Below, in pieces: positions 49,865 through 54,308 of a stretch of DNA of 54,308 nucleotides; position 1 is the first letter of the stretch, and each line of letters begins with the position of its first letter. The stretch lies in contig CADCUI010000006.1 in the NCBI GenBank assembly GCA_902805845.1, forward strand, positions 1-54,308, in the 5' to 3' direction. Source of the DNA: an uncultured Nocardioidaceae bacterium (GTDB lineage Bacteria; Actinomycetota; Actinomycetes; Propionibacteriales; Nocardioidaceae). The notes under the pieces are model-generated. The model did not search any database, was not told the origin of the DNA, and was given only the letters and a program-made list of their open reading frames with translations. A program made the translations under genes and the position numbers.

Positions 49865-51466
49865 CTAGTACCGGAGCGCGGTGGCGGGGCGCTCGAGCAG
49901 CGCGGCGACGTCGGCGAGGAACTGCGAGCCCTTGGCGCCGTCGATGAAGCGGTGGTCGAAGGACAGCGCCAGGGTCGTCACGTCGCGGGGCCGGATCTTG
50001 CCCTTGTGCACCCACGGCTGCTTGCGGACGGCCCCGAACGCCAGGATCGCCGACTCCCCCGGGTTGATGATCGGTGTGCCGGCGTCGATGCCGAAGACGC
50101 CCACGTTGGTGATCGTGAAGGTCCCCCCGGCCATCTCGGCGGGCTGCGTGCGCCCTTCCCGCGCGGTGGCGGTGAGCCGTCCGAGCTCCCCGGCCAGCTC
50201 CACGAGCGAGAGCCGGGCGGCGTCCTTGACGTTGGGAACCACCAGGCCCCGGGGGGTCGCCGCCGCGATGCCGATGTTCACCGACCCCGAGTAGACGACC
50301 TCCTGCGCCTCGTCGTCCCAGTGGGCGTTGACCTCCGGCGTACGACGCATCGCGAGGCACACTGCCCGGGCGAGCACCAGCAGCGGGGAGACCTTGACGT
50401 CCATGAACTCCCGGTCCTGCCGCAGCGAGTCGACCAGCTTCATCGTCCGGGTGACATCGACGGTGATCCACTCGGTCACGTGCGGGATGGTGAAGGCCGA
50501 CTCGACCATCGCCTGGCCCATCATCTTCCGCACGCCCTTGATCGGCTCACGGCGATCGGTCAGCCCGGTCGGCCCGGTCGGCGCTGGTGCCAGCCCAGTC
50601 GGCGCTTGTGCACGCTCCGCCCGCCCAGTCGGCGCTTGTGCACGCGCAAGATCTGCCGAGTCGGCGCTTGTGCGCGCTCCTGCGTGGGACTCGACGTCCT
50701 CCTTCGTCACGACCCCGCCCGGACCGGACGGCGTCACCGTGGCGAGGTCGACGCCGAGGTCGCGGGCGAGCTTGCGGACGGGCGGCTTCGCGAGGACTGC
50801 GCCGACCGACCATGCTCCACCGACCCGCTCCGCGCGCCGGGACGACTCCTCGGGGGTCCCGGCGGTGGGGTCGGCGGTGGGCTGGGAAGTCGGCTCACGT
50901 GCTGGGACGGCCGGGACGGGTTCCTCGTCGGCCGGCACGACCTCGCTGGTGTCGACCCGTCCGGGCGCGAAGGAGCCCTGCACCTGCATCTGGGCGGCCG
51001 ACCCGGCCATCGTGGGTGCGGTCGCCGGGCCTCGACGCGCCCGCCGCCTCGCGGCTCCCGACCGGGGTCCGTACCCGACGAGCGTCTGGTTCTCCCCCCC
51101 GCCCGTGGCCGCCGGGTTCGAGAGGTCCATCGCGTGCACTGGCGCCGACTCGGCGGGGGGTGCGGCGTGCGTTGGCGCCGACTCGGCGGGGGGTGCGGCG
51201 TGCGTTGGCGCCGACTCGGCGGGGGTTCCGTCGTTGACGGAGATGATCGGGGTGCCGACCGGGACGGTCTCGCCCTCGGGCACCAGGATCGCCTCGATGG
51301 TCCCGGCGTACGGCGACGGCAGCTCGACCAGCGACTTCGCGGTCTCGATCTCCACCACGACGTCGTTGACCTTGATGACGTCTCCGACCTTCACCCGCCA
51401 GATGACGATCTCGGCCTCGGTGAGCCCCTCGCCGGGGTCGGGGAGCCTGTACTCGTTGACAGCCAC
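49865..51466 (-). CDS. bkdC: Dihydrolipoamide acyltransferase (E2) of 2-oxo-acid dehydrogenase, linkers invaded by repeats
   Basis: 533 aa. Lipoyl domain (1-78) with lipoyl-Lys44 in ETAKSLVEL, peripheral-subunit-binding domain (about 225-262, VRKLARDLGVDLATVTPSG), and catalytic acyltransferase domain with His505 and Asp509 in SFDHRFIDG. One lipoyl domain only. Two linkers are odd: residues 82-112 are three units of PAESAPTHAAP, and residues 265-300 hold RTSADSADLA and two RAQAPTG units. Both arise from copies of the dispersed 20-bp element and are read in different frames. The context with E1 genes and vdh suggests branched-chain substrates; pyruvate cannot be excluded. Confidence 0.9.
   Translation of the reverse strand: MAVNEYRLPDPGEGLTEAEIVIWRVKVGDVIKVNDVVVEIETAKSLVELPSPYAGTIEAILVPEGETVPVGTPIISVNDGTPAESAPTHAAPPAESAPTHAAPPAESAPVHAMDLSNPAATGGGENQTLVGYGPRSGAARRRARRGPATAPTMAGSAAQMQVQGSFAPGRVDTSEVVPADEEPVPAVPAREPTSQPTADPTAGTPEESSRRAERVGGAWSVGAVLAKPPVRKLARDLGVDLATVTPSGPGGVVTKEDVESHAGARTSADSADLARAQAPTGRAERAQAPTGLAPAPTGPTGLTDRREPIKGVRKMMGQAMVESAFTIPHVTEWITVDVTRTMKLVDSLRQDREFMDVKVSPLLVLARAVCLAMRRTPEVNAHWDDEAQEVVYSGSVNIGIAAATPRGLVVPNVKDAARLSLVELAGELGRLTATAREGRTQPAEMAGGTFTITNVGVFGIDAGTPIINPGESAILAFGAVRKQPWVHKGKIRPRDVTTLALSFDHRFIDGAKGSQFLADVAALLERPATALRY
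50574..50677 (+). repeat. Dispersed element cluster D inside the E2 gene (second linker)
   Basis: Copies at about 50574 (degenerate, GGTCGGCGCTGGTGCC), 50595-50615, 50625-50645 and 50656-50677, all plus-strand orientation, antisense to the gene. Core CAGTCGGCGCTTGTGCACGC. Spacing is 30-32 bp. It encodes E2 residues about 265-300. Confidence 0.9.
51132..51220 (-). repeat. Dispersed element cluster E inside the E2 gene (first linker)
   Basis: Three copies, minus-strand CCGAGTCGGCGCC then A/G-rich variants of TGTGCACGC (ending ACGCACGC or AGTGCACGC). Exact 33-bp period, so the reading frame is preserved and yields 11-residue repeats. It encodes E2 residues 82-112. Confidence 0.9.
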
Positions 51467-51514
51467 GGGATACCTCTCAGAGCCGGTCGGTTCGGAAGAC
51501 GGGGCGGTGCGGGG

Positions 51515-52501
51515 TCAGAAGGCCAGTGACCGATCGACCGCGTCGAGCACACGGTCGAGGTCCGGCAGCCACTCCTCCTCCACCCGCGCCGGGGGATACG
51601 GGGTGTCGAAGCCGCCGACCCGCAGCACCGGGGCCTCGAGGGAGTAGAAGCACTCCTCGGTGATCCGGGCGGCCAGCTCGGCGCCGATGCCGAGGTTCAC
51701 GTGCGCCTCGTGGGCGACGACGGCTCGACCGGTCCGGCGTACCGAGTCCAGGACCAGACCCATGTCCAGGGGCGACAGCGTGCGCAGGTCGATCACCTCG
51801 ATGCTGCGGCCCTCACCGGCCGCCGCCTCCGCGGAGGCCAGGCACACCTTGACCATCGGACCGTAGGCCAGCAGCGTCAGCTCGTTGCCGGCGCGGACGA
51901 CGCGGGAGGCGAACAGCGGGTAGACCGCCGAGCTGTCGGCCGCCTCGTCGATCTCGGCCTTGTCGGCGTGGTACTGCCGCTTCGGCTCGAGGAAGATCAC
52001 CGGGTCGTCGGCGGCGATGGCCTGCTGGATCATCCAGTAGCCGTCGATCGGGTTCGAGCACACGACGACCTTGAGCCCCGGTGTGTGCGCGAACTGCGCC
52101 TCCGGGGACTCGCTGTGGTGCTCGACCGCGCCGATGCCGCCGCCGAACGGGATCCGGATGACCATCGGCATCCGCACCTTGCCCTGACTGCGGAAGTGCA
52201 GCTTCGCGACCTGGCTGACGATCTGGTCGTACGCCGGGTAGACGAACCCGTCGAACTGGATCTCGCAGACCGGCCGGTAGCCGCGGATCGCCAGTCCCAC
52301 GGCGGTGCCGATGATCCCCGACTCCGCCAGCGGCGAGTCGATGACGCGGTCCTCGCCGAAGTCCTTCTGCAGCCCGTCGGTGATCCGGAAGACACCGCCG
52401 AGCTTGCCGACGTCCTCGCCCATGATCAGGACCTTGGCGTCGTCCTCCATCGCCCGTCGGAGCCCCGCGTTGAGCGCCTTGGCCAGCGTCATCTTCGTCA
52501 T
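51515..52501 (-). CDS. bkdB: 2-oxo-acid dehydrogenase E1 component, beta subunit
   Basis: 328 aa ThDP-dependent E1 beta (transketolase pyrimidine and C-terminal domains). Blocks: LIMGEDVGKLGGVFRIT with the ThDP-activating Glu, DSPLAESGIIGTAVGLAIRG, EIQFDGFVYPAYDQI, RIPFGGGIGAVEHHSESPEA and a C-terminal VVAHEAHVNLGIGAELAA. Sequence features (EHHSESPEA) are closest to the branched-chain/acetoin group. It overlaps the E1 alpha stop (ATGA) and is 48 bp upstream of E2. Confidence 0.92.
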   Translation of the reverse strand: MTKMTLAKALNAGLRRAMEDDAKVLIMGEDVGKLGGVFRITDGLQKDFGEDRVIDSPLAESGIIGTAVGLAIRGYRPVCEIQFDGFVYPAYDQIVSQVAKLHFRSQGKVRMPMVIRIPFGGGIGAVEHHSESPEAQFAHTPGLKVVVCSNPIDGYWMIQQAIAADDPVIFLEPKRQYHADKAEIDEAADSSAVYPLFASRVVRAGNELTLLAYGPMVKVCLASAEAAAGEGRSIEVIDLRTLSPLDMGLVLDSVRRTGRAVVAHEAHVNLGIGAELAARITEECFYSLEAPVLRVGGFDTPYPPARVEEEWLPDLDRVLDAVDRSLAF

Positions 52502-53724
52502 CGGGACCCCTCCGCGTTCTCCAGCGCACCCGTCGAGGCCGCCGCTGCGGCGTCCTCGAAGCTGTCCAGGTAGTCGGCGTAGGACGACCGCTGGTCGGCC
52601 AGCTCGGGGGTCTGCTCGGCGTACACCGCGTCGAAGACGTCGAGGATGTGCGGGTCGGGCATCGACCGGCAGCCGGCTCGCAGCCGCTCGCCGAGCTCCT
52701 CGGCCTCCGCGTCGACGGCCTCGAGGAACTGCTGGTCGACCAGGCCATTTCTTGTCAGATACACCTTGACGCGCTGGATCGGGTCCTTGAGCTTCCAGTT
52801 CTCGAGGTCCGAGGAGAGCCGGTAGCGGGTCGGGTCGTCAGTGGTGGTGTGGGCACCCATCCGGTAGGTGTAGGCCTCCACGAACGTCGGTCCCTGCCCC
52901 TCACGGGCGCGCTGGAGCGCAGCCTGGGTGACGGCGTAGGTGGCCAGCACGTCGTTGCCGTCGACGCGTACGCCGGGAAAGCCGAAGCCGAGCGCCCTTT
53001 GGTAGAGCGGGATCCTCGACTGTCGCTCGATCGGCTCGGAGATCGCCCACTGGTTGTTCTGGCACAAGAACACCACGGGTGCGTTGTAGGAGGCGGCGAA
53101 GATGAACGCCTCGTTGACGTCGCCCTGGCTGCTGGCCCCGTCCCCGAAGTAGGCGACGACCGCGGCGTCGCGGTCGGGGTCGCCGGTGCCCACGCTGCCG
53201 TCGCGCTGCACCCCCATCGCGTAGCCGGTCGCGTGCAGCGTCTGGGCGCCGATGACGATCGTGTAGAGGCCGAAGTTGTGCTCGTGCGGGTCCCAGGAGC
53301 CTTGGTCCACACCACGGAACAGCCCGATCAGCTGCAACGGGTCGAGCCCCCGGCACCAGGCCACCCCGTGCTCGCGGTAGGTCGGGAACACGAAGTCCTG
53401 CGGCCGGAGCGCGCGGCCCGAGCCGATCTGGGCGGCCTCCTGTCCGAGAAGCTGCGCCCAGATGCCCAGCTCACCGTGGCGCTGCAGCGCGGTGGCCTCG
53501 ACGTCGATGCGCCTGGTCAGCACCATGTCGCGGTAGAAGCCCCGGACGAGCGCCGCCTCCTCGTCGGGGGACATGCCCTCTCCGAACGAGAAGGAGCCGT
53601 GCTCGACGCGCTCCCCCTCCGGCGTCAGCAGCTGCACGAGCTCGGGGCCACCGTCGGCGTCCGACCGCTGCGAGCCCTGCACCAGCTGGGGCCCGAACTG
53701 GCTCGCGATGACGTCACTGCTCAC
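52498..53724 (-). CDS. bkdA: 2-oxo-acid dehydrogenase E1 component, alpha subunit
   Basis: 408 aa. The ThDP-Mg motif runs from GDGASSQGDVNEAFIFAASY to VFLCQNNQWAIS. The upstream region has TRRIDVEATALQRHGELGIW, LLGQEAAQIGSGRAL and FPTYREHGVAWCRG; the phosphorylation-loop region is AYTYRMGAHTTTDDPTRYR. An N-terminal extension of about 60 residues before the fold is of the size usual for actinobacterial BkdA. GTG 53724 has GAGGAG upstream. First gene of the bkd operon. No E3 gene is present here, so a shared lipoamide dehydrogenase elsewhere is expected. Confidence 0.92.
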   Translation of the reverse strand: MSSDVIASQFGPQLVQGSQRSDADGGPELVQLLTPEGERVEHGSFSFGEGMSPDEEAALVRGFYRDMVLTRRIDVEATALQRHGELGIWAQLLGQEAAQIGSGRALRPQDFVFPTYREHGVAWCRGLDPLQLIGLFRGVDQGSWDPHEHNFGLYTIVIGAQTLHATGYAMGVQRDGSVGTGDPDRDAAVVAYFGDGASSQGDVNEAFIFAASYNAPVVFLCQNNQWAISEPIERQSRIPLYQRALGFGFPGVRVDGNDVLATYAVTQAALQRAREGQGPTFVEAYTYRMGAHTTTDDPTRYRLSSDLENWKLKDPIQRVKVYLTRNGLVDQQFLEAVDAEAEELGERLRAGCRSMPDPHILDVFDAVYAEQTPELADQRSSYADYLDSFEDAAAAASTGALENAEGSR

Positions 53725-53960
53725 CCTGCACTCCTCGGTTCGGTCGACGACCGGGATCTCCGGCACCGGCTGGTGGAGCCCTGCCCGGCGACCGGCGCGG
53801 GGGTGGTGCGCGGGCTCACGAGCAGTGTGACCGCTGCCACAGCACCGGCCGCTCACACGGTACCGGAGCGCGGACGAATGCCGCGAGCCGGGCAACGTCC
53901 CCGTCGAGGGCGTGGGAACGACCAGAGGCTGCCCTCGGGCGGCCGCTGCAGAGCGGGCGG

Positions 53961-54308
53961 CTAGCTCCCGTGCAGGGTCATGAACGCCTCGAGGCGGTCG
54001 GCCGACGGCTTCCGCTGGCCGCCGAGCGTGTAGAGCCCGAAGTTGTCGTTGCGGATGTTGCCGTTGTTCTCGTCGCGCACCTGGTAGACGGCCATCCGTT
54101 CGACGTAGGGGTAGCGCCGCATCGTCATCGTGATCATGTCGACGAGGTACGTCGCCTGCTCCTCGTTCGTGACCCCGATCTGGCTGCCGCTGATGCCGGC
54201 GAAGTTGTCATGGGTCGACCAGCCGTACTCGGTGAACCAGACCGGCACCGCCTCGTCACCGTGCGTCGCCATCACGTTGCGGACGAGCCTGACGTTGTCG
54301 GTCCACCC
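53961..54308 (-). CDS. Glycoside hydrolase, clan GH-A-like, C-terminal part (truncated by window edge)
   Basis: The frame is open to the last base of the window, so only the C-terminal ~115 residues are visible (GWTDNVRLVRNV onward). VPVWFTEYGWSTHDN carries a candidate nucleophile Glu at the end of a beta strand, followed by GVTNEEQATYLVDMITMTM and RYPYVERMAVYQVRDENN, the usual last strands of a TIM-barrel glycosidase such as GH5/GH39-type. Family and substrate cannot be set from the fragment. Internal ATG/GTG codons near 54272-54275 are not believable starts. Confidence 0.7.
   Translation of the reverse strand, partial: GWTDNVRLVRNVMATHGDEAVPVWFTEYGWSTHDNFAGISGSQIGVTNEEQATYLVDMITMTMRRYPYVERMAVYQVRDENNGNIRNDNFGLYTLGGQRKPSADRLEAFMTLHGS

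Noticed and set aside
53725-53960. TGTGAC-containing inverted segment (AGCAGTGTGACCGCTGC) upstream of bkdA
   Set aside because: Only one partial match to the DUF1906 promoter motif and short arms; not enough to call an operator.

Overview
The window is high-GC actinobacterial chromosome. Gene content, codon use, many GTG starts and a purine-biosynthesis neighbourhood that also holds bldC and a valine-type dehydrogenase all point to the Nocardioidaceae (Nocardioides-like). That genus call is inference. Nothing looks like a prophage, plasmid or integrated conjugative element. The unusual content is a set of small repeats.

Layout. 0.4-3.8 kb: hybrid histidine kinase, response regulator and response-regulator/nucleotidyl-cyclase operon. 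4.0-9.5 kb: five-gene Dpp/Opp peptide ABC transporter, then a frameshifted anti-sigma-type ATPase gene. 9.9-20.2 kb: mixed housekeeping and secreted genes, including a methyltransferase, two GH16-fold paralogues without the catalytic motif, DUF5999 and DUF5995 proteins, a RutE-like nitroreductase, an S8 protease with a separate pro-domain-like partner, an aldo/keto reductase, a MOSC protein, tryptophan 2,3-dioxygenase, and an AbiEi/DUF559 gene bracketed by 38-bp repeats. 20.2-25.5 kb: MmcQ/YjbR, DUF1360, 4-alpha-glucanotransferase, NDH-2, a two-gene fluoride channel and a zincin. 25.6-26.1 kb: tRNA-Glu, tRNA-Asp and tRNA-Phe with two strong hairpin terminators. 26.2-30.2 kb: SatD/SatE-like pair and a large polytopic membrane protein. 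30.2-48.7 kb: bldC, vdh, DUF3073, purM, purF, M20 peptidase, sterol-carrier protein, two DUF1906 exported proteins, purL, a sugar dehydrogenase, purQ, purS, a methyltransferase, an acyl-CoA ligase, an SRPBCC protein and purC. 49.3-53.7 kb: GNAT and a three-gene branched-chain 2-oxo-acid dehydrogenase. A truncated glycoside hydrolase ends the window.

How the parts connect. PurF, PurL/Q/S, PurM and PurC cover most steps from PRPP to SAICAR. Vdh would make the 2-oxo acids that the BkdABC-type complex oxidises. SatD and several other genes appear to be transcribed as leaderless mRNAs: a TANNNT-type -10 box ends 5-7 nt before the start codon at thirteen or more genes, including purF, purL, purS and purC.

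Most noteworthy: a dispersed ~20-bp element (CGAGTCGGCGCTTGTGCAC) present in five clusters of two to four copies at ~30-33-bp spacing. Two of the clusters lie inside the linkers of the E2 acyltransferase gene, where copies are read in different frames. Also notable are the repeat-bracketed DUF559 gene, the protease/pro-domain pair, and a cyclase whose nucleotide-specifying residues are replaced.
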